NCBI RefSeq assembly: GCF_018070565.1
Contig: NZ_JAGPXL010000001.1
Location: 248,001 to 312,000 of the forward strand
Length of the DNA stretch: 64,000 bases
Direction of reading: 5' to 3'
From: Streptomyces sp. B93
GTDB lineage: Bacteria; Actinomycetota; Actinomycetes; Streptomycetales; Streptomycetaceae
Position numbers and translations under genes: made by a program. The notes under the pieces were generated by a model, which saw only the letters and a program-made list of their open reading frames with translations, ran no database searches and was not told the origin of the DNA. This document shows positions 1 through 8,929 of this stretch, piece after piece (positions within the stretch are counted from its first letter, which is position 1; the number at the start of each line of letters is the position of its first letter).

Positions 1-338
1 ATCCACGCGCCGAGCGCGCCGAAGGCGATCGCGCCCCAGATGCCGAGGCCGCCCTCCCAGATCTTGAAGGCGTCCACCCAGTCACGGCCCTCGCTGAAGT
101 ACAGCTCGTAGTCCGTGATCACGTGGTAGAGACGGCCGCCGATCAGGCCGAACGGCACCGCCCAGACCGCGATGTCGGCCACGGTGCCGGCCCGCCCGCC
201 ACGGGCGATCCAGCGCCGGTTGCCGAGCCAGACGGCCACGAAGACGCCGATGATGATGCAGAACGCATATCCGCGCAGCGGGATGGGGCCGAGGTGCAGC
301 ACTCCGCGCGACGGGCTGGGGATGTAGGCAAGTTCCAT
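1..338 (-). CDS. lgt: Prolipoprotein diacylglyceryl transferase Lgt, N-terminal part
   Basis: Only the first ~112 codons are inside the window; the gene continues past the left edge. The translation starts MELAYIPSPSRGVLHLG, has a first membrane helix (GYAFCIIIGVFVAVWLGNRRW) and then GLIGGRLYHVITDY, which is the conserved Lgt segment with the essential His. Lgt moves diacylglycerol from phosphatidylglycerol onto the lipobox Cys of prolipoproteins in the membrane. It starts 73 nt downstream of the DsbA-like gene on the same strand and is probably the last gene of the trp-linked run. lspA, the next enzyme in lipoprotein maturation, is also in this window at 35.4-36.1 kb. Confidence 0.93.
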   Translation of the reverse strand, partial: MELAYIPSPSRGVLHLGPIPLRGYAFCIIIGVFVAVWLGNRRWIARGGRAGTVADIAVWAVPFGLIGGRLYHVITDYELYFSEGRDWVDAFKIWEGGLGIWGAIAFGALGAW

Positions 339-411
339 GGCAAGGTCGACGCTACCCTGCCGGGCCCGCCTGACGGCAGGCGGACCGGCTACGGGTCCAT
401 AACGGGAACGC

Positions 412-1188
412 TCAGTTCTGGTCCGCCTGCTCGACCAGCTCCTTCAGCTTCGCCGGGGTCATCGCGCGGTCCTGGACGATGTTCTTGCCCTGGAAGAGGA
501 CGGTCGGGGTGCCCGTGAAACCGCCGGCGCGGAAGGCCTGGTTGGACTTGTCGACCCAGCTGTCGTGCGTCCCGTCCTGCACACAGGCGCGGAAGGCGGG
601 GGTGTCCAGGCCCTCCACCTCGCCCGCCAGCTCGATCAGCCTGCCGGAGTCGGCGAAGGCGTCGTCGGTCTCGGGGGGCTGCTGGTCGTAGAGCACGTCG
701 TGGTACGCCGTGAAGTGCCCGGCGTCCTGCGCGCAGGCGGCGGCGTTGGCGGCCTGGCGGGAGCCGCTGCCGCCCATGTTGCCGTCGATGATGGTGGCCA
801 GTCGGTACTCGACCTTCAGCTTTCCGGCGTCGGTCAGCTCATGGATCGTCGAGCGGTAGGCCTGCTCGAAGGACTTGCAGGCCGGGCAGCGGAAGTCCTC
901 CCAGACGGTGAGCGTCGACCTCGCGCCCTCCTGGCCGACCGGGATGGCCAGGCTGTCCTTGCCCTGGGCGCCGGAGGGCGCCACGACCGGGCCCGCCTTC
1001 TCGCCGCCGTCGTCCTTGCCCGCGTTGGCCGCGATCACGCCGACCACCGCGGCGAGTCCCAGCACGCCGATGACGGTGACGCCCACGATCAGTCCGCGCC
1101 GCCGCTTCTCCGCGCGCTTCTGCTTCTCACGCTCGACCGCCAGCCGCTCCCGGGCGGTCCGCTTTCCCTCACGGTTCTTCTCGCTCAC
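412..1188 (-). CDS. DsbA-like thioredoxin-domain protein, membrane anchored
   Basis: 258 aa from the GTG at 1188, which begins VSEKNREGKR; an upstream in-frame start at 1242 would add an unlikely tail. The order is a Lys/Arg-rich cytoplasmic tail (about 1-33), one hydrophobic anchor (about 34-55, LIVGVTVIGVLGLAAVVGVI), then an exported DsbA/thioredoxin-4 domain with the redox motif FRCPACKSFE and the cis-Pro region TGTPTVLFQG. It probably works as an extracytoplasmic thiol-disulfide oxidoreductase, but its substrate is unknown. It lies 88 nt after trpA and before lgt. A second protein of the same build is encoded at 28702-29502, so the two may divide the work. Confidence 0.85.
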   Translation of the reverse strand: MSEKNREGKRTARERLAVEREKQKRAEKRRRGLIVGVTVIGVLGLAAVVGVIAANAGKDDGGEKAGPVVAPSGAQGKDSLAIPVGQEGARSTLTVWEDFRCPACKSFEQAYRSTIHELTDAGKLKVEYRLATIIDGNMGGSGSRQAANAAACAQDAGHFTAYHDVLYDQQPPETDDAFADSGRLIELAGEVEGLDTPAFRACVQDGTHDSWVDKSNQAFRAGGFTGTPTVLFQGKNIVQDRAMTPAKLKELVEQADQN

Positions 1189-1276
1189 ACCCCGCAGAAC
1201 GAACCGGAGAGGCGCAGCGCGCCTCCCCGGTCCCAGGTCCACCCGTTCGAGCGACCCCCGGCGAAGGGCCGCCCCG

Positions 1277-2095
1277 CTAGGCCTGTGCGCGCACGCCCTC
1301 GGCCAGCTCGCCCGCGAGCGCGCGCACGGCCTCGAGCCCGGCCGCGTGGTCGGGGGCGTCCAGCATCCGCTTGACGAAGGCCGACCCGACGATCACGCCG
1401 TCGGCGAAGCCCGCGACCTCGGCGGCCTGGGTGGCGTTCGAGACGCCGAGCCCGACGCAGACGGGCAGCGCGGTCCCGGTCGCGCGGGTGCGTTCGACCA
1501 GGTCGTGGGCCTGTGCGCCGACCGACTCGCGGGTGCCGGTGACGCCCATCAGGGAGGCGGCGTAGACGAACCCGCTGCCCGCGGCGGTGATCTCGGCGAG
1601 CCGCGCGTCCTTGCTGCTGGGCGCGACCACGAACACCGTGGCGAGCTGGTGCTTCTCGGCGTGCTCGCGCCACAGCGCCGACTCCTGCACCGGCAGGTCG
1701 GGCAGGATGCACCCGGCCCCGCCCGCCTCGGCCAGTTCGGCGGTGAACCGCTCGACGCCGTAGCGGTCGATGGGGTTCCAGTACGTCATCACGAGCACCG
1801 GCTTCCCGGTCGCCTCGTACGCCTCGCGCACCGTGCGCATCACGTCGGCGATCTTCACACCGCCGCGCAGGGCGATGTCGTCGGCGGTCTGGATGACCGG
1901 GCCGTCGAGCACCGGGTCGCTGTGCGGCAGCCCGACCTCGACGACGTCGGCGCCGCCGTCGAACGCGGCCTTGACCGCCTCGATGCCGCCGTCCACGGTC
2001 GGGAACCCGGCGGGCAGGTAGGCGATGAGCGAGGACCGGCCCTCGGCCCTGGCGCCCGCGAGGGTGTCCGTCAACAGCTGGATGTTGCCGCTCAC
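1277..2095 (-). CDS. trpA: Tryptophan synthase alpha subunit
   Basis: 272 aa, the usual length. It cleaves indole-3-glycerol phosphate to indole and glyceraldehyde-3-phosphate and passes indole to TrpB through the alpha2beta2 tunnel. Visible hallmarks are the TIM-barrel start [21 protein letters not shown] with the catalytic Glu and the following Asp, and the phosphate-binding part [20 protein letters not shown]. The ATG overlaps the trpB stop by 4 nt, so the two subunits are probably translationally coupled and made in equal amounts. It is cytoplasmic. Confidence 0.97.
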   Translation of the reverse strand: MSGNIQLLTDTLAGARAEGRSSLIAYLPAGFPTVDGGIEAVKAAFDGGADVVEVGLPHSDPVLDGPVIQTADDIALRGGVKIADVMRTVREAYEATGKPVLVMTYWNPIDRYGVERFTAELAEAGGAGCILPDLPVQESALWREHAEKHQLATVFVVAPSSKDARLAEITAAGSGFVYAASLMGVTGTRESVGAQAHDLVERTRATGTALPVCVGLGVSNATQAAEVAGFADGVIVGSAFVKRMLDAPDHAAGLEAVRALAGELAEGVRAQA

Positions 2096-3378
2096 TTGGC
2101 GTCCCCCTCGATCTCGGCGGTGTCGGTGTCCGCGTCGGCGGCGACCTCGGCGTCGGTGTCGTAGAGGCCGAAGTAGCGGGCGGCGGTGTCCATGTCCTTG
2201 TCGCCGCGCCCGGACAGGTTGACCACGATCAGCCCGTCCTCGCCCAGTTCCCTGCCGACCTCAAGGGCGCCCGCGAGGGCGTGGGCGCTCTCGATGGCCG
2301 GGATGATGCCCTCGGTGCGTGACAGCAGGCGCAGCGCCTGCATGGCCGCGTCGTCGGTGACCGCGCGGTACTCGCCGCGGCCGCTGTCCTTGAGCCAGGA
2401 GTGCTCGGGGCCGATGCCCGGGTAGTCCAGGCCCGCGGAGATCGAGTACGGCTCGGTGATCTGGCCCTCCTCGTCCTGGAGGACGTAGGACCGGGAGCCG
2501 TGCAGGATGCCGGGCTCGCCCGCGGTGAGGGTGGCCGCGTGCTCGCCGGTCTCGACGCCGTGCCCGGCGGGTTCGCAGCCGATGAGGCGGACGGAGGCGT
2601 CGGGGATGAAGGCGTGGAAGAGGCCGATGGCGTTGGAGCCGCCGCCGACGCAGGCGATGGCGGCGTCGGGGAGGCGCCCGGCGCGCTCCAGCAGCTGGCG
2701 GCGGGTCTCGACCCCGATGACGCGGTGGAAGTCGCGGACCATCGCCGGGAAGGGGTGCGGTCCGGCGACGGTGCCGAAGAGGTAGTGGGTGTGGTCGACG
2801 TTGGCGACCCAGTCGCGGAAGGCCTCGTTGATGGCGTCCTTCAGGGTGCGGCTGCCGGACTTCACGGCGATGACCTCGGCGCCGAGCATCCGCATCCGGG
2901 CCACGTTGAGGGCCTGGCGGCGGGTGTCGATCTCGCCCATGTAGATGGTGCAGTCAAGGCCGAACAGGGCGCAGGCGGTGGCGGTGGCGACGCCGTGCTG
3001 ACCGGCGCCGGTCTCGGCGATGACCCGGGTCTTGCCCATCCGCTTGGTGAGCAGGGCCTGGCCGAGCACGTTGTTGATCTTGTGGGAGCCGGTGTGGTTC
3101 AGGTCCTCGCGCTTGAGGAAGACCCGGGCGCCACCGGCGTGCTCGGCGAACCGGGGCACCTCGGTGAGCGCGCTGGGGCGGCCGGTGTAGTTGACGAGCA
3201 GGTCGTCCAGCTCACGGGCGAACTCGGGGTCGGCCTTGGCCTTGTCGAACTCGACGGCGACCTCGTCGACGGCGGCGACGAGGGCCTCCGGGATGAACTT
3301 GCCGCCGAACGCGCCGAAGTAGCCTTCGGGGCTCGGGAGCTGACCCTCCGGGTCGGGGATGAAGAACTCGCTGGGCAT
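2092..3378 (-). CDS. trpB: Tryptophan synthase beta subunit
   Basis: 428 aa, PLP-dependent, condensing indole with serine to give tryptophan. The PLP lysine lies in [12 protein letters not shown], the phosphate-binding loop is [10 protein letters not shown], and [10 protein letters not shown] is the carboxylate-binding segment. The C-terminal ~25 residues are acidic and rich in Asp/Ala/Thr, beyond the usual catalytic core. It sits between trpM (107 nt upstream) and trpA (4-nt overlap). The upstream gap holds a common Streptomyces-type intergenic repeat with a hairpin, which could reduce read-through from trpC-trpM. Confidence 0.97.
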   Translation of the reverse strand: MPSEFFIPDPEGQLPSPEGYFGAFGGKFIPEALVAAVDEVAVEFDKAKADPEFARELDDLLVNYTGRPSALTEVPRFAEHAGGARVFLKREDLNHTGSHKINNVLGQALLTKRMGKTRVIAETGAGQHGVATATACALFGLDCTIYMGEIDTRRQALNVARMRMLGAEVIAVKSGSRTLKDAINEAFRDWVANVDHTHYLFGTVAGPHPFPAMVRDFHRVIGVETRRQLLERAGRLPDAAIACVGGGSNAIGLFHAFIPDASVRLIGCEPAGHGVETGEHAATLTAGEPGILHGSRSYVLQDEEGQITEPYSISAGLDYPGIGPEHSWLKDSGRGEYRAVTDDAAMQALRLLSRTEGIIPAIESAHALAGALEVGRELGEDGLIVVNLSGRGDKDMDTAARYFGLYDTDAEVAADADTDTAEIEGDAK

Positions 3379-3435
3379 GCGGAAACCTCACGGGAGTGTT
3401 TGGTGGTCAAACGAATCGCCGTGGGGCGAAGGGTT

Positions 3436-3498
3436 GTCTGGCGGCTGCGGGCCGGTTGTGGCCGTTCGCGCAGTTCCCCGCGCCCCTAAGAGGGGCGC
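3436..3498. repeat. Streptomyces-type intergenic repeat ending in a hairpin
   Basis: On the minus strand this reads as a GC-rich element containing GGGGCGCGGGGAACTGCGCG followed by a GGCCACAACC-like segment. I recognise this as a very common short intergenic repeat in Streptomyces genomes. Its edge is a perfect 8-bp stem, GCGCCCCT (3480-3487) and AGGGGCGC (3491-3498), with a 3-nt loop; the trpM stop codon (3486-3488) falls inside it. It may be a weak terminator or an mRNA-end stabiliser between trpM and trpB. Low T content means it is not a classical intrinsic terminator. Confidence 0.6.
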
Positions 3499-3659
3499 TG
3501 CCATCGACGCCCGTTGACCTGCCCGGGCTCGTCCCCGATCACGTACCGCACCCGGCGGCCGTGGACACGCCTCGCGGGCGCGCGGCAGCCGCGCGGGCGG
3601 CAGCCCCGGGCCAGACGGGCGTACGGGTCCCTGGTCGTCAGGGTGATCGGGAGAGTCAT
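3486..3659 (-). CDS. trpM: TrpM-like small basic protein
   Basis: 57 aa, beginning MTLPITLTTRDPYARLARG and rich in Arg (RPRGCRAPARRVHGRRVRY), with two Cys. The position between trpC and trpB, the size and the start match the actinobacterial trpM (trpX) gene, reported in S. coelicolor as a modulator of tryptophan biosynthesis; that assignment rests on recalled family knowledge and synteny. No Shine-Dalgarno precedes the ATG. Instead a -10 box TAGTAT lies 8 nt upstream with a possible -35 CTGACC over the trpC stop, which suggests a leaderless mRNA. The stop codon lies in a perfect hairpin. The biochemical role is not clear from the sequence. Confidence 0.75.
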   Translation of the reverse strand: MTLPITLTTRDPYARLARGCRPRGCRAPARRVHGRRVRYVIGDEPGQVNGRRWQRPS

Positions 3660-3667
3660 CGCGAGAA

Positions 3668-3697
3668 ATACTAGCCGCGTACGGCCGTCCGGGTCAG
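3668..3697 (-). promoter_or_regulatory. Putative leaderless promoter of trpM
   Basis: Minus strand: -35 CTGACC (3692-3697), an 18-nt spacer and -10 TAGTAT (3668-3673), with the trpM ATG 8 nt further on. The -35 box contains the trpC stop TGA. The predicted +1 coincides with the start codon, consistent with the missing ribosome-binding site. Confidence 0.5.
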
Positions 3698-4503
3698 TCG
3701 CGGCCCTGCCGCAGCGCCGGGTGGGCGCCCGCGGCGACCAGGTCGGCGACGGCGGCCTTGGGGTCGCGGCCGGTGACGAGGGACTCGCCGACGAGGACGG
3801 CGTCGGCGCCCGCGTTGGCGTAGGCGATGAGGTCGTGCGGGCCGCGGACACCGGACTCGGCGACCTTGACGATCCCGGCGGGGATCTCCGGGACCACCCG
3901 GTCGAAGGTCGTGCGGTCGACCTCCAGCGTCTTGAGGTTGCGCGCGTTCACACCGATGACCTTGGCGCCCGCGTCGACGGCACGGTCGACCTCCTCCTCG
4001 TCGTGCACCTCCACCAGCGGGGTCAGCCCGATGGACACGGCACGCTCGATCAGCGACTCCAGGGCCGACTGCTCGAGGGCGGCCACGATCAGCAGCGCGA
4101 GGTCGGCGCCGTAGGCCCGGGCCTCCCACAGCTGGTACGAGGTGACGATGAAGTCCTTGCGCAGCACGGGGATGTCCACGCGCGCGCGGACCGCCTCCAG
4201 GTCCGCCAGCGAGCCGCCGAAGCGGCGCTGCTCGGTGAGGACGGAGATGACGGCCGCGCCGCCCGCCTCGTAGTCCGCGGCCAGTCCGGCCGGGTCGGCG
4301 ATGGCGGCCAGCGCGCCCTTGGACGGGCTGGAACGCTTGACCTCGCAGATCACCTGGACGCCGTTCCCGCGCAGGGCGGCGGCGCCGTCCTTGGCCGCGG
4401 GAGCCTTCGCCGCGCGCTCCTTCAGCTCGTCGAGGCTGACGCGCGCCTGCCGCTCCGCGAGGTCGGCACGGACTCCGTCGATGATCTCGTCGAGCACACT
4501 CAC
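3694..4503 (-). CDS. trpC: Indole-3-glycerol phosphate synthase
   Basis: 269 aa from the GTG at 4503 ([19 protein letters not shown]); longer in-frame starts add a non-conserved tail. It closes the ring of carboxyphenylamino-deoxyribulose phosphate to give indole-3-glycerol phosphate. Signature segments are [11 protein letters not shown] (catalytic Lys), [12 protein letters not shown] (second Lys), [14 protein letters not shown] and [11 protein letters not shown], plus the C-terminal phosphate site. It is the first trp-core gene after two small membrane-protein genes, with a 180-nt gap upstream that carries a palindromic repeat. No TrpF domain is fused; PriA (10082-10810) supplies that step. 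Confidence 0.97.
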   Translation of the reverse strand: MSVLDEIIDGVRADLAERQARVSLDELKERAAKAPAAKDGAAALRGNGVQVICEVKRSSPSKGALAAIADPAGLAADYEAGGAAVISVLTEQRRFGGSLADLEAVRARVDIPVLRKDFIVTSYQLWEARAYGADLALLIVAALEQSALESLIERAVSIGLTPLVEVHDEEEVDRAVDAGAKVIGVNARNLKTLEVDRTTFDRVVPEIPAGIVKVAESGVRGPHDLIAYANAGADAVLVGESLVTGRDPKAAVADLVAAGAHPALRQGRD

Positions 4504-4604
4504 GCGAGCGGCCCCCTTCCAGGACGGCACAGAATGCAGCAAACAAAACCTATGGTCACTGCGATGGTATCCGCAGGACGGCCGAGGCCCCGCATCCGGT
4601 TGAC

Positions 4605-4668
4605 GCCGGTCCCTCCCCCACCCTCGAACCAGCTTCGCATGCTCGGGCGGGAGGTGCCCCCATCCTGG
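4605..4668. repeat. Short GC-rich palindromic repeat upstream of trpC
   Basis: On the minus strand it contains GGGGGCACCTCCCGCCCGAG, then GCGAAGCTGG and GGGTGGGGGAGG. A related copy lies at 17964-18006. Elements with this GGGGG(C/T)ACC ... GAAG(A/C)GCT ... GGGGGAGG build are scattered in Streptomyces intergenic DNA. I see no coding potential. It lies in the trpC leader region and could form a stem-loop. Confidence 0.5.
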
Positions 4669-4683
4669 ACGTTCGCCAAATGA

Positions 4684-5130
4684 TCAAGGATGCAGCCAGC
4701 CACCGAACGGCAGGTTCCGGACAACCGTGAACACCAGCAGCAATGTTCCCAGGGCCCACAGGTGCCCCGACCGCAGCTCGACCCGCATCGGCCGCCCGCG
4801 CGCCGCATGCACCACCCAGACGGTCCATACGACGGCGAGGACCGCGTAGCCGACGACGGCCACGGCGTTCGCTTGGAGGGCCGCCGCGAAGTCGCCGTGC
4901 ACGACGGCGTGGGCGCTGCGCAGACCGCCGCAGCCGGGGCAGAAGACGCCCGTGTACTGGAGCAGCGGGCAGGCGGGGTAGTGGCCCGGCTCGTTGGGGT
5001 CGACGGCGCCGACGTAGGCGAAGGCGGCGGCGGTGGCGGCGAGCATCCCGGCCGGGACGGCCAGCCGCCCGGCGACGCTCCCGGGGGTGGACGGTGTCAC
5101 GCTCCGGCTGTCGGCATTCACGCCTCGCAT
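4684..5130 (-). CDS. DUF2752 membrane protein
   Basis: 148 aa from the ATG at 5130; GTG starts at 5157 or 5121 are also possible. It has three predicted helices (about 24-42, 84-105 and 121-137). The family mark is the Cys-rich loop YPACPLLQYTGVFCPGCGGLRSAHAVVHGD, which in DUF2752 proteins follows the first helix. Function is unknown; the CPGCG cluster hints at metal or redox chemistry at the membrane face. It sits in the trp gene run between the HGxxPAAW protein and trpC. Confidence 0.82.
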   Translation of the reverse strand: MRGVNADSRSVTPSTPGSVAGRLAVPAGMLAATAAAFAYVGAVDPNEPGHYPACPLLQYTGVFCPGCGGLRSAHAVVHGDFAAALQANAVAVVGYAVLAVVWTVWVVHAARGRPMRVELRSGHLWALGTLLLVFTVVRNLPFGGWLHP

Positions 5131-5208
5131 TGTGCCCCGCACGGGCCCTGGAAGCACCAGAGGGGCGGCACCGGCGTCAGCGCCGGCCGCCCCTCGGGGA
5201 AGGTGACC

Positions 5209-5457
5209 TCAGCCCTTGGCACCGGCCGTGGCACCGTCGGCCATCTTGAGGGGCTCCGCCTTGGGGGCGCCCAGACCCATCACCCGCATGATCGCGCCGA
5301 CGACGCCGCCCAGGGCGATGACACCCATACCGGCCCAGAAGCCCACCGGGTTGTCCGCCACCATGAACAGGCCCGCCACGCAGAACCCGATGAAGACGAT
5401 GATGACACCCGTCCAGGCGGCCGGGGTGTGACCGTGACCGTGGCTGCTGCCCGCCAT
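5209..5457 (-). CDS. HGxxPAAW family small membrane protein
   Basis: 82 aa. The N-terminus MAGSSHGHGHTPAAWTG carries the family-naming motif (His-rich, then PAAW) and is followed by two hydrophobic helices (VIIVFIGFCVAGLFMVA and WAGMGVIALGGVVGAIM). The family is restricted to actinobacteria as far as I know, and its function is unknown. The His-rich head could bind metal (inference). It lies 127 nt after the Trp-associated membrane protein on the same strand and is probably in the same transcript. Confidence 0.88.
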   Translation of the reverse strand: MAGSSHGHGHTPAAWTGVIIVFIGFCVAGLFMVADNPVGFWAGMGVIALGGVVGAIMRVMGLGAPKAEPLKMADGATAGAKG

Positions 5458-5584
5458 TGCTTGCTCCTCGTTGCCGTGTACGCCGTGTACGTGGGGTGAG
5501 CCTGCCGCTCACCGCTCATTGTCCCGTACGGGTACCCGCCGCGTGACCGGGGGGCACCCCTGTGCCACCGGACGGGCACCGGCG

Positions 5585-6220
5585 TCAGGCCGGGTCGGCG
5601 CCCGTCGTCGGGTCCTCGCCCCGGTCCAGGGCCTTCCACAGGTCCTCGGGGCGGTCGGGGTCGGCGCCACGGCGCTGGCGGGGGGCGCCGGAACGCTCGT
5701 AGCGGCCGGACATGGCGGGCCACAGACGGCCGTAGCGCAGCGCGAGGAGACCGGCGAGGAGGATCAGCGCGCCGCCCGCGGCGGCGACGTACGGCCAGGC
5801 GGTGTGGCTGAGGGCGTCCACGGTGGCGGAGGTGTCGCCGGAGACCTGCGCGGCCTGCTGGTCGAGGGCGGCGCTGTCGGAGGCACCGAGCAGCGCCGCG
5901 ACGAGGGTGCCGACGCCGGACAGCGCGAGGACCGCGGCGACCGCGTACCGGCCGCTGCGGCGGACGGCGAAGACGGCGACGAGCGCGGCGAGACCGACTA
6001 TGGCGAGCGCGGCGGGGACGCCGGTGACGTCACTGCCCTTGGCGGTCAGCGGGAAGGCGCCACCGGCGACGCTCGCGGTGCCCTCCGACCACTGCTGGCG
6101 GGTGGCCAGCAGCGCCACGGCCGCGCCGAGCGCACCGCACAGCAGCGCCACGGCGAGGCTCCGGCGGCCGGTCCGCGCGGACCCTGCGGCTTCGGAACGG
6201 GGGTGAGGTAGGGCAGTCAC
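5585..6220 (-). CDS. Trp biosynthesis-associated membrane protein (TIGR02234 type)
   Basis: 211 aa from the GTG at 6220 (VTALPHPRSEAAG); an in-frame ATG at 6268 would add 16 residues. It has four predicted membrane helices, with the family-type segment LLATRQQWSEG after the first one and a charged, Pro/Arg-rich C-terminus. Proteins of this family are encoded next to trpE in actinobacteria, as here (67 nt after trpE). The molecular function is unknown; a role in aromatic amino acid transport or sensing is only a guess from position. Confidence 0.85.
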   Translation of the reverse strand: MTALPHPRSEAAGSARTGRRSLAVALLCGALGAAVALLATRQQWSEGTASVAGGAFPLTAKGSDVTGVPAALAIVGLAALVAVFAVRRSGRYAVAAVLALSGVGTLVAALLGASDSAALDQQAAQVSGDTSATVDALSHTAWPYVAAAGGALILLAGLLALRYGRLWPAMSGRYERSGAPRQRRGADPDRPEDLWKALDRGEDPTTGADPA

Positions 6221-6286
6221 GTACTCCACTATGGCGTGCGGCCCGGGTGTTTCCGCACCCGGGTTCACGTGAGAAGCGCCCCATTT

Positions 6287-7783
6287 TCACGCGCGGTTGG
6301 TGTCGTGCCGTCCCAGCCGGTTGGCCGTGTGCACCGCGCGCAGGACCGCCGCGGCCTTGTTGCGGCACTCGTCGTCCTCGGCGACCGGGTCGGAGTCGGC
6401 GACGATCCCGGCGCCCGCCTGGACGTACGCCGTGCCGTCCCGCAGCAGCGCCGTGCGGATGGCGATGGCGGTGTCCGAGTCGCCCGCGAAGTCGAGGTAG
6501 CCCACGCAGCCGCCGTACAACCCGCGCCGGGACGGCTCCAGTTCGTCGATGATCTGCATGGCGCGCGGCTTGGGGGCGCCGGAGAGGGTGCCCGCGGGGA
6601 AGCAGGCGGTGAGCACGTCGAAGGCGGTGCGGCCGGGCGCGACCCGTCCGGTCACGGTCGACACGATGTGCATGACGTGCGAGTAGCGCTCGATGGACAT
6701 GAAGTCGACGACCTCGACCGAGCCGGGCTCGCAGACCCGGCCGAGGTCGTTGCGGCCGAGGTCGACGAGCATGAGGTGCTCGGCGCGCTCCTTGGGGTCG
6801 GCGAGGAGTTCCTCGGCGAGGGCCTGGTCCTCCTGCGGGGTGGCCCCGCGGTGCCGGGTACCGGCGATGGGGTGCACCATGGCCTGCCCGTCCGCCACCT
6901 TCACCAGGGCCTCGGGTGAGGACCCGACGACGTCGAAGCCGTCGAACCGGAACAGGTACATGTACGGGGAGGGGTTGGTGGCCCGCAGCACCCGGTACAC
7001 GTCCAGCGCGCTGGCCTCGCACGGGGTCTCGAAGCGCTGGGAGGGGACGACCTGGAAGGCCTCCCCGGCGCGGATGCGCTCCTTGATGTCCTCGACGGCG
7101 GCACGGAAGTCGGGTCCGCCCCAGCGGGCGGTGTACTCGGGCAGCTCGGAGGGCGGCAGCACGGCGGGCGGCTGGGCGACCGCGCGGGTGAGGTCGGCCT
7201 CCATGGCGTCGAGCCGGGCCACGGCGTCGGCGTACGCCTCGTCGACGCCGGTGTCCAGGTCGTTGTGGTTGATCGCGTTGGCGATCAGCAGGACCGAGCC
7301 CTCCCAGTGGTCCATGACGGCGAGGTCGCTGGTGAGCAGCATGGTCAGCTCGGGCAGCCTCAGTTCGTCGCGCTCGCCGGGGCCGATCTTCTCCAGGCGG
7401 CGCACGATGTCGTACCCGAGGTAGCCGACCATGCCGCCGGTGAAGGGCGGCATGCCCTCCTGGTGGGGGGTGTGCAGGGCCTCGATGGTGGCGCGCAGGG
7501 CGGCGAGGGGGTCTCCGTCGACGGGGACGCCGACGGGCGGGACGCCGAGCCAGTGCGCCCCTCCCTCCCGCTCCGTGAGGGTGGCGGCGGACCGCACCCC
7601 GACGAAGGAGTAGCGCGACCAGGACCGCCCGTTCTCGGCGGACTCCAGCAGGAAGGTGCCCGGGCGCTCGGCGGCGAGCTTGCGGTACAGCGCGACCGGG
7701 GTGTCGCCGTCGGCGAGGAGCTTGCGGGTGACGGGGATGACGCGCCGGTCGGTGGCCAGCTTGCGGAAGGTCTCGAGGTCCAT
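6287..7783 (-). CDS. trpE: Anthranilate synthase component I
   Basis: 498 aa from the ATG at 7783 ([18 protein letters not shown]). The frame stays open far upstream, but that part overlaps hisI and is not real. It converts chorismate to anthranilate with a glutamine amidotransferase partner that is not in this window. Hallmarks: the Trp-binding feedback element LLESAENG near residues 50-57, [27 protein letters not shown] and [19 protein letters not shown] with catalytic residues. It lies 11 nt after hisI, so there is no room for a leader-peptide attenuator directly in front of it; the gene probably depends on transcription through hisI. Confidence 0.97.
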   Translation of the reverse strand: MDLETFRKLATDRRVIPVTRKLLADGDTPVALYRKLAAERPGTFLLESAENGRSWSRYSFVGVRSAATLTEREGGAHWLGVPPVGVPVDGDPLAALRATIEALHTPHQEGMPPFTGGMVGYLGYDIVRRLEKIGPGERDELRLPELTMLLTSDLAVMDHWEGSVLLIANAINHNDLDTGVDEAYADAVARLDAMEADLTRAVAQPPAVLPPSELPEYTARWGGPDFRAAVEDIKERIRAGEAFQVVPSQRFETPCEASALDVYRVLRATNPSPYMYLFRFDGFDVVGSSPEALVKVADGQAMVHPIAGTRHRGATPQEDQALAEELLADPKERAEHLMLVDLGRNDLGRVCEPGSVEVVDFMSIERYSHVMHIVSTVTGRVAPGRTAFDVLTACFPAGTLSGAPKPRAMQIIDELEPSRRGLYGGCVGYLDFAGDSDTAIAIRTALLRDGTAYVQAGAGIVADSDPVAEDDECRNKAAAVLRAVHTANRLGRHDTNRA

Positions 7784-7794
7784 GGCGGCCGACC

Positions 7795-8181
7795 CTACTG
7801 ATCCGCGGCGGCCGCGGCGCCGTCCTTGAGCAGCACGTCGGCGTCGAAGCAGGTGCGCGCGCCGGTGTGGCAGGCGGCGCCGACCTGGTCGACCTGGACG
7901 AGCACGGTGTCCGCGTCGCAGTCCAGGGCGACGGACTTCACCCACTGGTAGTGCCCGGAGGTGTCGCCCTTGACCCAGTACTCCTGACGGCTGCGCGACC
8001 AGTAGGTACACCGGCCCGTGGTCAGGGTCCGGTGCAGCGCCTCGTCGTCCATCCACCCCAGCATCAGCACCTCGCCGGTGTCGTACTGCTGGGCGATGGC
8101 GGGCAGGAGACCGTCGGCGCTGCGCTTGAGGCGGGCGGCGATCTCGGGGTCCAGGCGGCTGGGCGGAGGCGTGCTGGTCAT
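7795..8181 (-). CDS. hisI: Phosphoribosyl-AMP cyclohydrolase
   Basis: 128 aa from the ATG at 8181 ([14 protein letters not shown]). It opens the purine ring of phosphoribosyl-AMP, the third step of histidine synthesis. Metal-binding and catalytic segments: [45 protein letters not shown] and [10 protein letters not shown] with zinc-ligand Cys. It is a stand-alone HisI with no HisE domain. It is split from the main his operon by the plus-strand TIGR03085 gene and sits as first gene before trpE, linking the two pathways in one transcript. Confidence 0.96.
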   Translation of the reverse strand: MTSTPPPSRLDPEIAARLKRSADGLLPAIAQQYDTGEVLMLGWMDDEALHRTLTTGRCTYWSRSRQEYWVKGDTSGHYQWVKSVALDCDADTVLVQVDQVGAACHTGARTCFDADVLLKDGAAAAADQ

Positions 8182-8252
8182 GCCTGCCATTCTGCCGCGC
8201 CCCACCGACATTCCCGGCGGGGCGTCCACTGGGCGGACCGCCGCCCCGGTCA

Positions 8253-8258
8253 TAGGCT
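8253..8258 (+). promoter_or_regulatory. -10 box for a leaderless TIGR03085 mRNA
   Basis: TAGGCT ends 6 nt before the ATG at 8265, and there is no purine-rich ribosome-binding site. The predicted +1 is at or next to the start codon. No clear -35 is visible. Confidence 0.45.
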
Positions 8259-8264
8259 GACCCC

Positions 8265-8900
8265 ATGTCGACCTTTGCCCAGCGTGAACGGCTCCTTCTC
8301 GCCGACCTCCTGGAGACCGCGGGCCCCGAGGCCCCGACCCTCTGCGAGGGCTGGCAGACCCGTGACCTCGCCGCGCACGTGGTGGTGCGCGAGCGCCGCC
8401 CCGACGCCGCCGGCGGCATCCTGATCAAGCAGCTCGCGCCGCGCCTGGAGAAGGTGATGGAGGAGTTCGCGGCCAAGCCGTACGAGGAGCTGATCCAGCT
8501 CATCCGCACCGGCCCGCCCCGGTTCTCCCCCTTCGCCCTCAAACAGCTCGACGAGGCGTCGAACACCATCGAGTACTACGTCCACACCGAGGACGTCCGC
8601 CGTGCCCAGCCCGACTGGACGCCCCGCGAACTTGACCCGGTCTTCCAGGACGCCCTCTGGTCCCGCCTGGAACGCTCCGCCCGCCTGATGGGCCGCTCCG
8701 CCCCCACCGGCCTGGTCCTGCGCCGCCCCGACGGCCAGACCGCCGTCGCCCACCGCGGCGCCCCCGTCGTCACCGTCACCGGCGAACCCTCCGAACTCCT
8801 GCTGTTCCTCTACGGCCGCCAGAGCGCCGCCAAGGTCGAACTGGACGGCGACGAAAACGCCATCGCCAAGCTCCACGAGAGCAAGCAACTGGGGATCTAG
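8265..8900 (+). CDS. TIGR03085 family metal-binding protein
   Basis: 211 aa. The N-terminal half is a four-helix DinB/maleylpyruvate-isomerase-like domain: [13 protein letters not shown], then [21 protein letters not shown] with the His of the metal site, and [13 protein letters not shown] with two more His. The C-terminal part (about 140-211) resembles the MDMPI C-terminal or SCP-2-like half. Relatives are mycothiol-dependent enzymes, so a thiol-transfer role is plausible but not proven. It stands alone, divergent from hisI and convergent with hisF. Confidence 0.82.
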   Translation: MSTFAQRERLLLADLLETAGPEAPTLCEGWQTRDLAAHVVVRERRPDAAGGILIKQLAPRLEKVMEEFAAKPYEELIQLIRTGPPRFSPFALKQLDEASNTIEYYVHTEDVRRAQPDWTPRELDPVFQDALWSRLERSARLMGRSAPTGLVLRRPDGQTAVAHRGAPVVTVTGEPSELLLFLYGRQSAAKVELDGDENAIAKLHESKQLGI

Positions 8901-8909
8901 TCCGCCAAG

Positions 8910-8929
8910 GCCCCACGCGCGCGTGGGGC
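8910..8929. terminator. Bidirectional hairpin between TIGR03085 gene and hisF
   Basis: A perfect 20-nt palindrome (GCCCCACGCG followed by its complement) lies 9 nt after the plus-strand stop and touches the hisF stop codon. It lacks a T-tract, as is common for streptomycete terminators. Confidence 0.65.

Noticed and set aside
4504..4683. A trp leader peptide and attenuator upstream of trpC
   Set aside because: The in-frame leader has no Trp cluster near a terminator-like hairpin; only a common intergenic repeat is visible.
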